Notes under the pieces: model-generated
What the model saw: the letters and a program-made list of their open reading frames with translations, nothing else
Told to the model about the DNA's origin: nothing
Database searches by the model: none
Made by a program: the position numbers and the translations under genes
Shown here: in pieces, positions 1 to 11,707 of the stretch
How positions within the stretch are numbered: the stretch's first letter is position 1
Layout: each line of letters opens with the position of its first letter
Assembly: GCA_016098155.1 (NCBI GenBank)
Contig: JAAAJB010000121.1
Coordinates: 1 to 64,000, forward strand
Origin: Actinomortierella ambigua
Taxonomy: Eukaryota; Mortierellomycota; Mortierellomycetes; Mortierellales; Mortierellaceae
Reading direction: 5' to 3'
Length of the DNA stretch: 64,000 nt

Positions 1-640
1 GGTTTCCACGTCGTATTTTCCTCATTTTTGGCTAGAGCGAGATTTCGTGATGTTGACAATGGTGAAGGAAGGCAGTACTATGTCTTCAAGGTAAAATGTC
101 GAATGAATCGAGCGACGCCAACCATCCCACAGGTAAACCTTACTGTCCTACTTTTTCTTTTTTTTTTCCAGTGATGGATATGGGTTTTATTGGCGTAATC
201 GACAAACATAACGGTTCCGAAGACTACGGAAGAGAGGAATTCTGTATGTTCTACACACCTGTCCGAATGAAAGCCGGTCATCCCACAGGCTACCAGTTCC
301 TGTCACCAGGGTCGTTTGCTCTTCCTGGAAGGGGTATGGGTTAGAGGACTTTGGATGGTAACAAGGTCAATGAGTTCTTGGTCAAACCAGGCTGTCGTCG
401 TGCAGTGGTATTGCGGATGAAGGGGTGGGCAGGACATGATGTGCTAACTGCGGTCCTCTCCTTCGGCAAAGCATACGGAACGGCGCTTCTCCATATCCTC
501 TGAACTCCGTCCCTTTCATTGCAATGCTCGTTACTCTTTCCATCATCCTTCTTCTTTATCACCCCCTTCTTCCATTGTCTCCAATGTATATCCTGTCGTA
601 TAAAACGGCCGTTCCTACCCAGCATCATTCACCAACATAC
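1..640. other. Left-edge stretch without a convincing gene
   Basis: A frame open from 174 to 344 on the plus strand (57 codons, rich in Gly, Phe and acidic residues) reads protein-like and follows a T-rich tract ending in CCAG, like an intron acceptor. A possible donor GTAAAA lies at 91. No in-frame joining of sequence upstream of 91 to the 174 frame works, because the needed phase carries stops. It may be the 3' remnant of a gene starting outside the window, or a decayed exon. The rest (345-640) is AT/CT-rich and shows nothing clear. Confidence 0.3.
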
Positions 641-918
641 ACTTGGACCCACACCTCAAACCTCTAGAATCTCAGCAACACTCACCCCGCTCACAACGAC
701 TACTGCGAGAACTACAACACCTTTGCAGAGACGACCCACATACCCATCAATTGAATATTTCTAGACCACACTCAGGTACAGCTACGCCCTACTCTGGAAG
801 AGCTATGACCTGGATATCCGTGATTGAAATGAGAGAATCGATTATTGATTCACAACAAACATTACCCTCCCCTCCCTCTCTTCCTTCGCGCGTCATGCTA
901 GAAAAGATCAAGAGCATC

Positions 919-1371
919 ATGAAGCACGCAGCGCTTTTGCTGTTCGCCCTTGCGGTGTGCACTGTTCAGGGGTTTCCTGCAAGTCAAGTCCACTTCAAGA
1001 TTGGAACCAAAAGAGTATGTTTGAATGCGCCACAGGCTGTTGAGGGCGTTCAGCTCATGGCTGTGGCATGCGGAGCCGCACCAACTATTTTTTATCTACC
1101 AATGGGTAGTGGAGCAAATAAGACAATCCGATTGCCTAAGACGGAACTTTGTGTGCGCGCCAACAGTACAGGTCCAGCACCCTTGGTTTTAGCGCCATGC
1201 AATCCTGACGATTCACTTCAGAGATGGAACATACCTGATTTAGTTGGTCCGATTTCGTCGCTTGATAAAGTTGTTTGCGTCACTGCGCCATCAGGTGATC
1301 AACCCATTATGAATTCGCCCTGCAACGAAAGTCCCCCTCAGGTCTGGATGGTTCTCCGTATTCCAAAATAA
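919..1371 (+). CDS. Secreted ricin-B-type (beta-trefoil) lectin-like protein
   Basis: The protein has 150 residues. The start at 919 is chosen because it opens directly with a signal peptide (hydrophobic LLLFALAVCTV, likely cleavage near residue 18); upstream in-frame ATGs only add unlike sequence. The mature part shows three repeats of about 40 residues, each with a Cys pair (C34-C51, C78-C94, C120-C135). QxW motifs end the second and third repeats (QRW 101-103, QVW 141-143), which is the R-type lectin pattern. Repeat 1 lacks its QxW. N-glycosylation sequons occur at N67, N82 and N137. Sugar-binding residues cannot be judged by eye, so carbohydrate binding is inferred. There are no introns. 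A frameshifted tandem copy lies at 2148. This family is often used outside the cell, as a secreted lectin or an adhesion or defence protein. Confidence 0.72.
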   Translation: MKHAALLLFALAVCTVQGFPASQVHFKIGTKRVCLNAPQAVEGVQLMAVACGAAPTIFYLPMGSGANKTIRLPKTELCVRANSTGPAPLVLAPCNPDDSLQRWNIPDLVGPISSLDKVVCVTAPSGDQPIMNSPCNESPPQVWMVLRIPK

Positions 1372-1894
1372 CATGCGCATATTGATAAAGTTTATCATGG
1401 TGGTGAAGTTGCTGCGCGATTATGAGATGTTGAGCACGGTGGCCCCCTTTTTTGCAATCACTGAGAGGGAAAATCTAGACCTGGCGTTGTCGAATAATAG
1501 GCTTTAGCCGTCATTTCATTCGGCAAACGCTGGCCACTTTTCAGTGGTAGATCTTTTTTTCGCCATAAATAGATAAGCATTGGCTCCCTTTTCCCTTCGC
1601 TTTTCCTTACCACACCCTCCCCATGCCTCGCGCTCCTAACACCCTCAAGAAACGCAACACGATTGACAACACGGCCCGCAAGAGAATCGTCAACGCGGCT
1701 GGGAAAGCGGAGGGAGATAAAGAGAACTTTAAGGAAAATGGGGAAATGGAAGAGGAAGAGATCGAGGTGATCGACAGTGGGCAAGGAAGAGGAAGGGGAG
1801 GAGGAGATCGTTCTCTTCGACATGGAGGTGTCGCCTACACCTCCTCCCCCCCTCCCCGCCTTCGTCCTACTCGCTGCACATGATCCCACACCTC
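1372..1894. other. Spacer between lectin copies, with an orphan 86-codon frame
   Basis: This spacer separates the intact lectin gene from its duplicated unit. It holds an open frame at 1623-1883 on the plus strand with a good start context (CTCCCCATG). Its first half is basic and Asn/Lys rich and its middle is acidic (EEEEIEVID). It could be the first exon of an unrelated gene truncated by the duplication, but no downstream exon was found. It is not annotated as a gene. Confidence 0.3.
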
Positions 1895-2465
1895 TCGCCT
1901 ATTGAATCTCAGCAGCACTCACAGCACCCGCAGCACCCCACAGCACTCACAACGACTACCACAGGAATTATAGCCGTCACTCGACGATCCTAGTATCTCT
2001 CGACCACACTCAGATAAAGCCATGCCTTACTCTGGTAAAACTATGACTTGGATAACATCCCTGAATGTAATTGGAGGGTCCATCGTTGATTAACAACAGA
2101 CATCACCCCCCCCCTCGCTCGCCTCGCTAGATAAGATCAAGAACATCATGAAGCATGTTGCACTTTTACTGTCCGCCCTAGCGGTGTGTACTGCTCAGCT
2201 TCTCCCTCCAGGTCCAGTCCGGATCAGGAGTCGTAGCAGAGATGCATGCTTTGATGCGTCACAGGCTGTTGAGGGCGCTCAGATCATAGCTGTGGCATGC
2301 GCAACCACACCGAATGTTTTTGAGCTACCATTGGGTAGTGGAGCAAATATGACAATCCAATTGACTAAAGGCGGAACTTTGTGTGCGCGCGAACAGTACA
2401 GGTTCAGCACCCTTGGTTTTAGCGCCATGCAATCCTGACGATTCATTTCAGAGATGGAACATACC
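1895..2465 (+). repeat. Tandem duplication of the lectin gene and its upstream region
   Basis: This segment matches about 655-1250, including the upstream region. Shared landmarks are AATCTCAGCA.CACTCAC, CACAACGACTAC, GACCACACTCAG.TA, CTCTGG.A.A.CTATGAC and GATCAAGA.CATCATGAAGCA, then the coding part. Similarity fades after about 2465. Because the unit includes upstream DNA, the second copy was probably born with its own promoter. Confidence 0.75.
2148..2465 (+). pseudogene. Frameshifted lectin duplicate (probable pseudogene)
   Basis: The second copy of the secreted lectin keeps the ATG, a signal peptide and repeat 1 (Cys pair, PLGSGAN.TI block). One extra base near 2370 (AAAGGCGG against AAGACGG in the intact copy) then shifts the frame. 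The shifted frame runs to a stop at 2438, giving 96 residues without repeat 3 or a QxW. The nucleotide match to the intact copy continues past the stop (ATGCAATCCTGACGATTCA) to about 2465, which shows that a frame was lost rather than replaced. A short secreted product could still be made, but the fold would be incomplete. Confidence 0.7.
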
Positions 2466-2853
2466 TTGTTTTCCTGGTACAATTTCGATGCTATGAAGTG
2501 CTTCGGTACTCTTTGTTCTCGTAAGACACTTTGGAGGTACAAAGACTTGGGTTGAGAGAGATTTTTTGACCATGAACAGGGTAAGACGATGTTATTATCC
2601 ACCCCTTCCACAATTGTCGGCTTTGTCACCTGTAGCTCCTCTTTGATGCTCGTGGTGCGGAGCCTGATATACATAGCTATGCGATATCCAGGGGTAACAT
2701 GGTAAGGACTTTCAAAAGACACGAATTCTCAAAGATCCAGAATATTCATTACATTGTAGTCGATTTTTTTTTCTTATTGGACGTGATAAGATTTCGACTA
2801 CGATGGAGGGGGTAAGGGTGGGGGGGGGAGATATTACACACAACAACAACAAC

Positions 2854-5800
2854 TCACTCTTGGAAGCTGCCGTAGTCGTCTTGGCTCAGGGTCGGATACA
2901 GCGAATTGCCTGGATTCAGAAACTCCGAGTCTTGGCGCCGAATACCAAAGAAGCTGCCCTGTGTGCCCAGTTGTGGTGGCTGCTTGGGTACGCCTTCATA
3001 CCCCGTCACGCTGCTACCCGTGCCGTACAATAGATCCGCTCGGGTGCCTGCGCCACGGCTTGTCCTGCGTCCCCCGCCACCATCGATGCCAAAGCCTGCT
3101 GATGCTGTTGCTGGTCCAAAGAGGCCCGATGAGGCTGCCTGAGGATAGTCGTGCTGCTGCTGCTGCTGTTGTGGGAGGTGATGGTGATGATGATGGCGAT
3201 GCTGTGACTGGTGGCTATCCGAAGGGTGGGGTGGTGCATCCTTCTGACCATCAACGGCGCCTGCACCAGCGGCTGCCGTCGTCGACGAGGACAAAACCCC
3301 CGTTGGGCCGACCCACTCCCATACCTGGTACGGGTCGCCACGGAACTCTCTCGCGCCCGGTAGGACATTGGTGTTGGACTCGACGATCGCCGACACCTTT
3401 TTCCAAAGCTCCTCCCGTCGTTCTCTCGAGAAGGTTGTGTTCAAGATCAACGCATCCCGCAACTGGTTGACCGAAACAGCCGTGTCCGAGTACTGGATTG
3501 GATCCACATAGTGGTAGTACGCCTGGTCCGCCAACTTGATTAACACGTTCTGCACCAGTCCCTGAACAATTCGTCGCTCTTGTCCTCGCTTTTGGATCCG
3601 ACGGTAGATCATCCACAGTCCAACACCCGTCAGCCACAAAACCGAAAGAAACATCTTAAACTTGAGCACCCAGCTCACCAGCGCTTGCCGAACTTGGCAC
3701 GCGAGTGTCTTGCGAGGTTTCAACGAACGGATATACTCCTCACTAAAAAAGATGACGAGAGGTTGAGAAGTTAGCATATCTACCACCTTTTCTTGTTTGT
3801 GGTAGCATATCATCGCTACCTCCTACTGATTCTAGAATGGTGAGGAAGGGGGGAGGGGATGGTCCCTTACTCTGCAGCAGGCTCAAATACAATGTTATCC
3901 TTTCGTCCGCGCAACTCGCGAAGGGCAATGTTCCAGTACATATCGAATTCGTCATGGGTCACCGAGTCCTAAAAAATTGGCATAAAAAAAGAGTTTAAAG
4001 CAACAGATAAGCATCCATGTCGAGACAAAGAAACATGAAGTGCTTGCATAAGAAAGACCCCCTCTTTTCTCACCTCTTTCTTCTTCACAATCTCATGCTT
4101 GAGCTCGCTGAGCGACATGCGCTGGCGAGCCTGCAGTGTCGCATGGTCCGCAGGGCGGTGGAGATCACATTCAACCCTGCCAGCGTGTTGGTGCAGAACC
4201 AATTCGGCTGCATCGGCCACTTGTAGACTCCGGTACTCCTTCGCCTTGTTGAGGACACATCGAGGCGAAAGAGGCAAAAAGTTGCCAAAGCTAAGCAGGT
4301 TTGGGCGAAGAAGGTATTCGGGCGCACACTCTGGTTCCCGATCTGGCACCAGACAAGTTGCGTGGTCGGGGCAAGGAATGCACGACGGCCGAAAGAGAGA
4401 AATGACTAAAAAAAAGCAATTCCACGAGAGGATATTATAAGAGAGATAAAAAATGCATGTGAGTAAAAATATTCAATCCTATGGATGACATCACGTCCCG
4501 AGAGAAATCACTTTACGCAAGCTTCTTACAGTCATTCTTCGGTGGATCACTGAGAGACGTGCAGTAGCCAATATTAAACCGCGCCGCGCGATACCACAAG
4601 GCATAGGCGAGCAGAAGCACTAGCCACACGCCTTTGGCAACACTGTGCCTGGTCGTCGTCCACTCCTCGGCGTCAGGGTCTCCCTTCACCGCCAAGGAAG
4701 AAGCGGCACGGTTCAGATCCAACTCCTTGGGCACTACAGTAGCGCCCGACCCAGAAAGTCGGCGACGGTTGAGTGCTGTCGCTCCTGGTGGTGGTACGAG
4801 GGAGGTGGGCGGCAATATCGAGGTCGATACGCCGTGCGCTGTAGTGTCCTGTCCGGCCCGCTTTGGCACCTGCATGAAGCGAGCAAACTGTGGTGTTGGG
4901 GGCACTTTGAAAACGCCATCTCTCGTGAGATTGCCGTCCATGCCATTGTCATTGTCAACATGTGTAGATCGGATCGTCTTTTTTTTCCTGGTCCGATCGC
5001 GGGATCTTGAGCGCGACCGCTCCGACTCGCTGGCACTCTGGAATGGATTCTCCTTGGAAAAGTTTGTCCGTGGAATCCTCCGTGGCTACAAAAAAAAACC
5101 AAAGATGATAGGATGCGGGATGCGTGACAAGTGAGTTGGTATGGACGCGGACAAAACCCTAGAGGGGTTTCTGTTGTACGTTCCAACGAATCCCAAAACG
5201 TACCTTGGCTGGAGTCAAATCATCCGTATCGTCTGCGTCAGAAACAGAAGGCTTTTTGGGTTTCCTTCCTCTGGCAGGGGTGTCGGATTCGGTGTCGTCC
5301 ATTGCCTGTTTAGACTGCTGTGCTTTGGAGCGACGGGAAGTGGGTGATTTCTTTGGTTTGGATACCTAAAAACAAGAGCAGAAAAGGGAGGGGGTTAGTG
5401 GTTTTGTGTGCAACCTGTTTCATTACACTATTGCCACTAATGGCTCTTGTTTGGTGTTGCCACTGGAGGGTAGGAATAAGGTTAAGCGGTATTCAATACC
5501 TCATCGTTGTCTTCCTTGTCTTTCTCCTCGGTCCCAGTGGCAACAATCTTCTTGGAGGAGGTCGCCTTTGGCCGCGACTTTTGCTCTTCTACAGTCTTTG
5601 CCGTTGTGCTTGGAGTGGTGGTCTTTGTGGGACTGGGTGTCCGTGATGACGAGGTTCTGGAGCGTGATCGTGATCGTCGAAGAGTGGCTGTTGTGGGGGT
5701 TGACTCGCTGGTCGGTGCAGTCGCAGCGGCTGTCTTTGAAGAAGAGGGCTTTTTGGAGGAAGAGGAGGTGGACGCGTCTGCAGTGGAGGGTTTGGCAGCA

Positions 5801-6063
5801 GAGACATGCTTGTCCTTGCCCTTGCCCTTTGACGAAGGAGTGCTGCTGTCAGTGGTGGTCGCATCGGGGACAGCATCCGCTACAGGAGGGCGAATGTGCT
5901 TGTTGAACAAGTCGACGAGGGCTTGCTTGCGGACCATGCCAGACGGCGGTTTGATCTTGTGCAGAATAAGCAGCTCGCGGATGTCGTCCATGCGCAGGGT
6001 CCATGGATCGAAATCCGGCTGCATGTATGCAGGGTGTGCAGGGGTGTCTTTTTTGGGTGGCAT
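2854..6063 (-). CDS. SRC1: Inner nuclear membrane HeH/MAN1-Src1 protein (Src1/Heh1-like)
   Basis: Six exons join in frame: 6063-5500, 5365-5204, 5085-4530, 4405-4074, 3968-3871 and 3742-2854, encoding 866 residues. Residues 18-57 form a helix-extension-helix (HeH/LEM-like) DNA-binding motif (FDPWTLRMDDIRELL). A long Ser/Lys-rich nucleoplasmic linker with SR repeats and KKPSSSK-type basic clusters follows. A first membrane segment lies near 393-408. The Cys-containing lumenal MSC domain (CIPCPDHATC) covers about 435-590. A second membrane segment lies near 599-617. The winged-helix MAN1 C-terminal domain (YYHYVDP, LRDALI, LWKKVSAIVESNTNV, VWEWVG) spans about 620-740. The tail is rich in His, Gln and Gly. 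In yeasts this family anchors chromatin and rDNA at the nuclear envelope and works with ESCRT-III in pore quality control. An in-frame ATG at 6147 would add 28 residues. The gene is divergent from the WDR33-like gene. Confidence 0.93.
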
Positions 6064-6257
6064 TGGGGTGTAAGAAGGGCGCCAGCTCGGATGAATGAAT
6101 GATGCAGAAGAGGAAGGGGACGAATGAGTGGAAGGTAAGAGGAGCACTACCCTAAAAAAGAGGGTAAAAGTGACGTGTTTATGAGCCGCATTGCCAATGC
6201 TTCATTAGGCGTCTTTTTCTCCATTGACCTCACTTTCCACTACCACCACCCTCCCTA
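6064..6257. promoter_or_regulatory. Shared 194-base promoter, SRC1-like / WDR33-like
   Basis: This is the only DNA between two divergent start codons (6063 and 6258), so both promoters must lie here or inside the 5' ends. An ATTGCCAATG (CCAAT-type) element lies near 6190 and a CT/AC-rich tract precedes the plus-strand start. No TATA box is evident. Confidence 0.55.
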
Positions 6258-8859
6258 ATGGCATCCTACAGCCAGCCTCGGAGAGAATACGCCCCGCGTG
6301 ATGGAGCTGGTCCCGGCGGAGGAGGCGGTTACAACTCTCGCAATGTCTTTGGCATGTCCCACAGCCTTACAATGGAACAAGATCAGGAAAACGCTCGCAT
6401 TTGACTCTTCGCACACACAAACTAACTAACTTGTCCTCCTGACGACCCTTCTTTTCCTGTGGAAAACGACTTGCATCGAAAACTATAGATGGCAAGCGTA
6501 TGCGCAAATCCATCCAGAGACGAACAGTCGACTACAACCACACTGTCGCTCGGTGGATGATGGTATTGTTGACCCGCTATCAGTTGACCTTTTTCGAATG
6601 TCAGTCAGGCTTGCCCATCGCATATCAAGCTAAATCTCAACTGGACTTGGTTCTTTCTCCTGTTCCCCATAGATTCAACCATATGTCAAGAACAAGCGCG
6701 ACCTTCCCTTCCTGCGGCCAGATCCAAACTTCATCATTGACGTATGAAAAAGTCCTAACCACTATGATGTTGCATGTTTCCCCTCCTTTCCCTTCCTCTT
6801 ATTTTCTGGCTGCAGGTGCTAACGGCTTTGTTCTTTTCCACTCGCAATTAGTTACTCCCACCATCGATCTACGCCAACAACCCGATGAACGCTGTCACCA
6901 CAAAATTTGTACATACGTCAACCAACAAGATCCGTTGTCCCGTCAACGTTATTAGAGTACGCAAGAGGCTTCGTGTGAAAGCAGCAACATAGTTTTCTCT
7001 AACGGCCCATCCATGGATCCACCAAGCTAATGCACATCTTTCATTTTTTTTAATGTTATCGCCATCAATAGTGGACACCAGAAGGCCGCCGTCTTGTTAC
7101 GGGGTCATCCAGTGGAGAATTTACGCTTTGGAATGGCTTGACCTTTAACTTTGAGACTATCTTGCAGGCGCACGACACGGCCGTGCGAGCTATGCGATGG
7201 AGTCATAATGATGACTGGATGGTCACAGCGGATCACAACGGCTACATCAAGTACTGGCAGTCCAACATGAACCCGCTCAAAGTCATCCAGGGTCACAAGG
7301 AGGCGATCCGAGATTTAAGGTAAAAAAAAAGAAAAAAATGGTCCACGCAGAGAAGCGCTACTTAGCAGCAAGAGGTACTAACAAAGATACTGATATACTC
7401 CTTGTTGGACCCAAATTTTAATAGTTTCTCGCCAAGCGATGCTCGCTTTGCAACATGCTCGGATGACAGCTCGATCAAGATCTGGAATTTCCATGAGGGT
7501 ATCGAAGAGCGAACGTTGACTGGTCACGGTTGGGATGTCAAGTGTGTGGACTGGCATCCACAAAAGTCCCTTCTTGCATCTGGATCCAAGGACAACCTGG
7601 TCAAACTGTGGGATCCGAAAACGGGCAAGACATTAACAACATTGTAAGTTGAAGATGATAAGAGTCAACCACCCTCTCAGCTTGATCCTATCAAGTAAAC
7701 CAACAAAACCACTATTGCAAGCTGACGTATGATTTGTATTTTGTTTTTCCATAGACACGGTCATAAGAACACAATTCTTGGATTGCAATGGAATCGCAAC
7801 GGCAACTGGCTGGCAACAGCCGCGCGCGATCAGCTCATCAAGGTGTACGATATCCGCATGATGCGTGACCTGCAGACGTTCCGTGGCCACAAAAAGGAGG
7901 TCTGCTCCGTCGCATGGCACCCTCAACACGAGTCGCTCATGGCCACCGGTGGCTCTGAGGGCTCTATCATGTTCTGGACCATGGGCCAGTCGGAGCCGGC
8001 AGGACTCATGGAGAACGCTCACGACTCCAACGTTTGGTCGCTTGACTGGCACCCCGTGGGCCACATTCTCGTCTCGGGCTCCAACGACCACACCACTCGA
8101 TTCTGGACACGGAATCGACCCGGTGAGTCGATGCAGGACAAGTTCAACGTCGGTATCCAAAAGGCCGCCGAGTTGGGACTCACAGACACAGGTGCGGCTC
8201 AAGACGACGACATGGATTTCGTGCCTGGCTTGGGCAACTACAACCATCCAAACTCGGGTCTCAACGCCGCAGGTGGGTTCGACATGTCGAGCGTCACAGG
8301 CATTCCTGGTTTGGGCGATACGGGCGTCGGATCAAGAGGCCCGCTCGGTGGAGGCGTTGGAACCGGTGGTGGTGGTGGTGGCGGAATTCCGGGATTGGAC
8401 GGCGGATCCGGTATGTTGCCTGGTCTCGGTATGGGCGGTCAGAGCCGTCTCCCACCGCCACCGGGCATGATGATGTCGATGATGGATGGCCCAGGCATGA
8501 GCCGAGGGCCGCCACCAGGCATGTCCGGAAGTCATGGAGGTGGTTGGCAGAACAATCATGGAGGTTCATCTGGTGGTGGTGGAGGAGGAGGGGGAGGAGG
8601 AGGGGGCGGTGGCTGGCAAAACCCTGGCCAGCAAGGATACCATCAAGATCAGAACCGTCGACCCCATTTCCAACAAGGCGAATCGTGGGGCGGTGGTGAT
8701 CGTGGTCGTGGAGGGTTTGGCCATGAACGACGAGGCCGTGGAGGCGGGCCAGGTCGAGGACGTGGCCGTGGAGGTGGCGGTGGAGGAGGTGGTGGTGGTG
8801 GCGACTATCATGGCCACCAAGGCCACCATCAGCAGGATCGGTGGAATCATCGTCAATGA
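6258..8859 (+). CDS. PFS2: WD40 pre-mRNA cleavage/polyadenylation factor (Pfs2/WDR33)
   Basis: The exons are 6258-about 6327, 6489-6562, 6673-6741, 6852-6956, 7072-7319, 7425-7643 and 7755-8859, about 629 residues. The family signature begins at [17 protein letters not shown], followed by [18 protein letters not shown]. About seven WD40 repeats follow ([84 protein letters not shown]). The tail is Gly-rich with RGG-like repeats. In the cleavage and polyadenylation factor the family binds the AAUAAA signal region and acts in nuclear mRNA 3' processing. The first intron is the weak point: phase demands one base before the exon at 6489, and the best fit is a poor donor (GTTACA at 6328). Everything from 6489 on is firm. 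Confidence 0.93.
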
Positions 8860-9971
8860 GAAATGTACAACAGCCTCGCCCTTTTTTCGGTAGAATCATT
8901 AAACACACACACACACACAATGCCAAGACTATGATATGGCAATGCAGTCATCGGATAGAGAGGATAGTAGAGGAGAAGGCTGTCGAAAACGTAAGAAACG
9001 TGAGTTTGGCCTCTACCGAAGAATGTAATATTTTTGCCGCTGATAGACCAAGAGGCGTAGCAGATCGGTATGCATCATGGTTTTTTTTTCTAGAGAGCCC
9101 CTCGAGCTTAGGCTGCATTTTCAGCTCGACCCTATCAACATTGCTATAGTTTCGGTTCCAACACAAAGGAGCACGCGGAAGGCAGCTGCCCTCCCGAGTC
9201 GACGATCCTCGTTGCCGCCTTGCGGAGACAAAAACTTTTTTTTTGTTTGTCATCGAGAAGAAAGAGAAGGGGGAGGGGAGGAGAAGAGACTGTGGGAGAG
9301 GATGGCCCGCGCTCATGCTCGAAAGGAGTAGCAGTGTGTGACAAGTAAACGCGCATCAAACTGTGTGTGCATAAACGTTTCGAGGGAATAAAACTGAGCA
9401 CTCTTGACAAATAGTTCAGCCGTCAACAAAAAATCGATTTAAATTTCACCTCGTCTGGGTTCCCCTCGCTCCCTCTCCTGGATGGATTCTATGCCCAAGC
9501 AGCTGAATGGCTTTTACTTGGAGGCAACGAGGAAACGAGCGAGAGAAGAGAGACCTTTGGTCTTGGATTCGTGGCAGAGCTGCATACTGGCTTAGAAGTG
9601 TGGACAGCTCTGGTCGGACGTCTTGCAATAAAGTCTTCTCTGAGTACATCTGAGTGCATGAGTGTTCCAGTTCGAAGCGAGCCTTGGCAAACAGAAAGTG
9701 TGCAAGCTAGAGAAAGAGAGAATCACTCTGCTTTGTGTACACAAAGAGTGGTAGTAAAAACTGTGCTGACATGCATTGCCTCCGGGAGGAGGAGGGGAGG
9801 GAGGAGGGGTATGTATCCTGCGCAAACAAATTTTAGCTTTGAGGTGCAGGCCTCTTTTTCAGGCACTTTGATACATACTCTTTCGGTGATGAAAAGGCGT
9901 CGGACCTACTCGCAGCTGTCACGAGCTCAAGATGTGCGCTTCACAAGAGCTCTTTTTTGTACCTTTTCACT

Positions 9972-10002
<31 letters not shown>

Positions 10003-10203
10003 CCTTCTTCTTCCACTCCACCTTCCTCCTTCCCCCACTACTCCACTTCACTCTCTTGCAGAGCAAGAAGGCCTATCCACCTTTCTCTCCTTCTCCCCTG
10101 TCCCATATCATATCCGCTGAAACTCAATCACCCCTGCACAACGGAAAAACTCACCATTGCGCACAGACACCAACCTCCCCCCCCCACTCTCTTGTTTCCC
10201 AAT
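8860..10203. other. Intergenic region, no gene seen
   Basis: This 1.3-kb stretch lies between two co-oriented genes. It has a short (CA)n near 8905, purine-rich runs near 9250-9300, and a long CT-rich tract (CTTCTTCTTCTTC...) at about 9965-10060 just upstream of the ceramidase start, typical of fungal core promoters. Open frames here are low-complexity and have no recognisable motif. Confidence 0.6.
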
Positions 10204-11707
10204 ATGCCTTCCACGGATTTCGATAAGGTCGGATACTGGTCACCCAACACCGCCTCGGTCGATTGGTACGTTCCAGGTTGATGGTTAGGTCAAAAGTGTC
10301 ATATAACGGTGCATCTCCAATTACTCATCTCTGCTTCGCACTTTTCATTGTTTCCCTTTTAGGTGTGAAAACAACTATGTGATCTCCTACTTCATTGCCG
10401 AGTAAGCATTTTATTTATTGGTGTTTGCCTAACGGGATCCAAAGAATCCACAGTGTCAACAAAAGTGTCCAATCCATGTTCTGACTTGTGTTTTTTTTTT
10501 TGTCTCTTCCTGACGGTGTAGGTTCTGGAACACTATCTCAAGTCTGTACATTTGTCTGATCGGCGAGGTTGGCTTTTTCTTGAGCCCTACGCGTGAAAAA
10601 CGGCTATTGTTGATCATGAAAACCATCACCATTGTCGGGATCGGCTCGACGGCGTTCCATGGTACTCTCCGACATAAAATGCAGGTTCGTCTCTATTCGA
10701 TATCCAATTTTTAGTCGTTTCCACAGCCTTGCCTTTGCTATCTTTGTTTGTTTTTTGTTTTTTTTTGGGTCGAGAGAGAAGATGGTATACTAACCTGTGT
10801 GGCTTTTTCTTTACTTCTTCTGCCATGGCTTTATCGACTACAGCTTCTAGGTATGGTGAACGTCCACAGAAGACCTCGTAGAATTTTCTTGGCAGATGTA
10901 GCACAGCACTGCGGACCTTACCTTCCAATCGTAGCTACATCTTCCCCCCCCCCTCTCCCAATGCAATTTGCGAAGCAGGATTGCCCGGAAGCACATGCTA
11001 ACGATCAAGGTACTCTTGTCCAATATTTTTTTTTTTCATTAGATGAGCTTCCAATGTTGTACGCAGCAACAGCAATGCTGTTCACTTTGGTCGAGACGAA
11101 GCATGGTCCTCAGGGACGGTGGTTCCCTATTGGACTCTCACTGTGGATTGGTAAGGGGGGCGTTACAACGGGATCATCATTTTTTTTACATGACTATATT
11201 AGGAACCTACAGATCCTCCATGCTCACTAATTTTTTTTCTTTCGTTCTTTATCAGCGGCTGTGACGCTCGGTACCTCAGTGTTTGGTGGCAAGATGCAGT
11301 TCTACTTCTTCCAGGGCTCGTTCGGCATTCTGCAGCTGCTCATTCTCTACTACACAACGATCCTGTACTGGCAACAAAACATCCGCCGTGACGACCGGTG
11401 GCTGCTCGCGCGTGCGCTGACGTTCTACTTTACGGGCGTGACCGTTTGGCTGATTGATCTGCACCTGTGCGAGTTTATCAACGGCGTCAGCGAGACGTCC
11501 ATCCTGAACTGGAACCCACAGTTCCATGCGCTCTGGCATGTTCTGTCCTCGACCGGCGTCTACTTTTCAGCGCTGTTGGTTAGCTACCAGCATTATGTTG
11601 GCCAGAATAAGCAACCCTATGTCTACTACTGGAGGGGCGTCGTTCCCGCCATCGGACTCAAGGGCCTCACCGACCAACGGACGGTCAAAGCCGCCAAGGT
11701 GCTGTAA
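10204..11707 (+). CDS. Alkaline ceramidase (ACER3/YPC1 family)
   Basis: Six exons (10204-10265, 10363-10401, 10522-10684, 10844-10850, 11043-11150, 11256-11707) give 276 residues, the usual family length. It is an integral membrane amidase of ER/Golgi type that hydrolyses ceramide or phytoceramide to the sphingoid base and fatty acid. The N-terminal WCENNYVISYFIAEFWNT block and seven hydrophobic segments fit. The CREST-superfamily catalytic set is complete: S76 and H80 (GSTAFHGTL), D91 (LLDELPM), H217 and H221 (FHALWHV). This spacing matches human ACER3 (S77, H81, D92, H217, H221) almost residue for residue. Exon 4 is only 7 bases but is needed to build D91. Whether it prefers ceramide, dihydroceramide or phytoceramide cannot be told. 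Confidence 0.95.
10844..10850 (+). other. 7-base microexon of the ceramidase gene
   Basis: The sequence CAG|CTTCTAG|GTATGG supplies acceptor, 7-base exon and donor. It encodes Leu-Leu and the first base of the Asp91 codon. Skipping it would shift the frame and remove the metal-site Asp; including it restores the family motif QLLDELPM exactly. The flanking introns are 159 and 192 bases. Confidence 0.9.

Noticed and set aside
1458..1889. 143-codon open frame on the minus strand
   Set aside because: Opposite the acidic/basic plus-strand frame; composition is that of a shadow, with no motif.
9571..10281. 236-codon frame overlapping the ceramidase start
   Set aside because: Runs through the CT-rich promoter and enters the true first exon only by chance frame; the real start is 10204.
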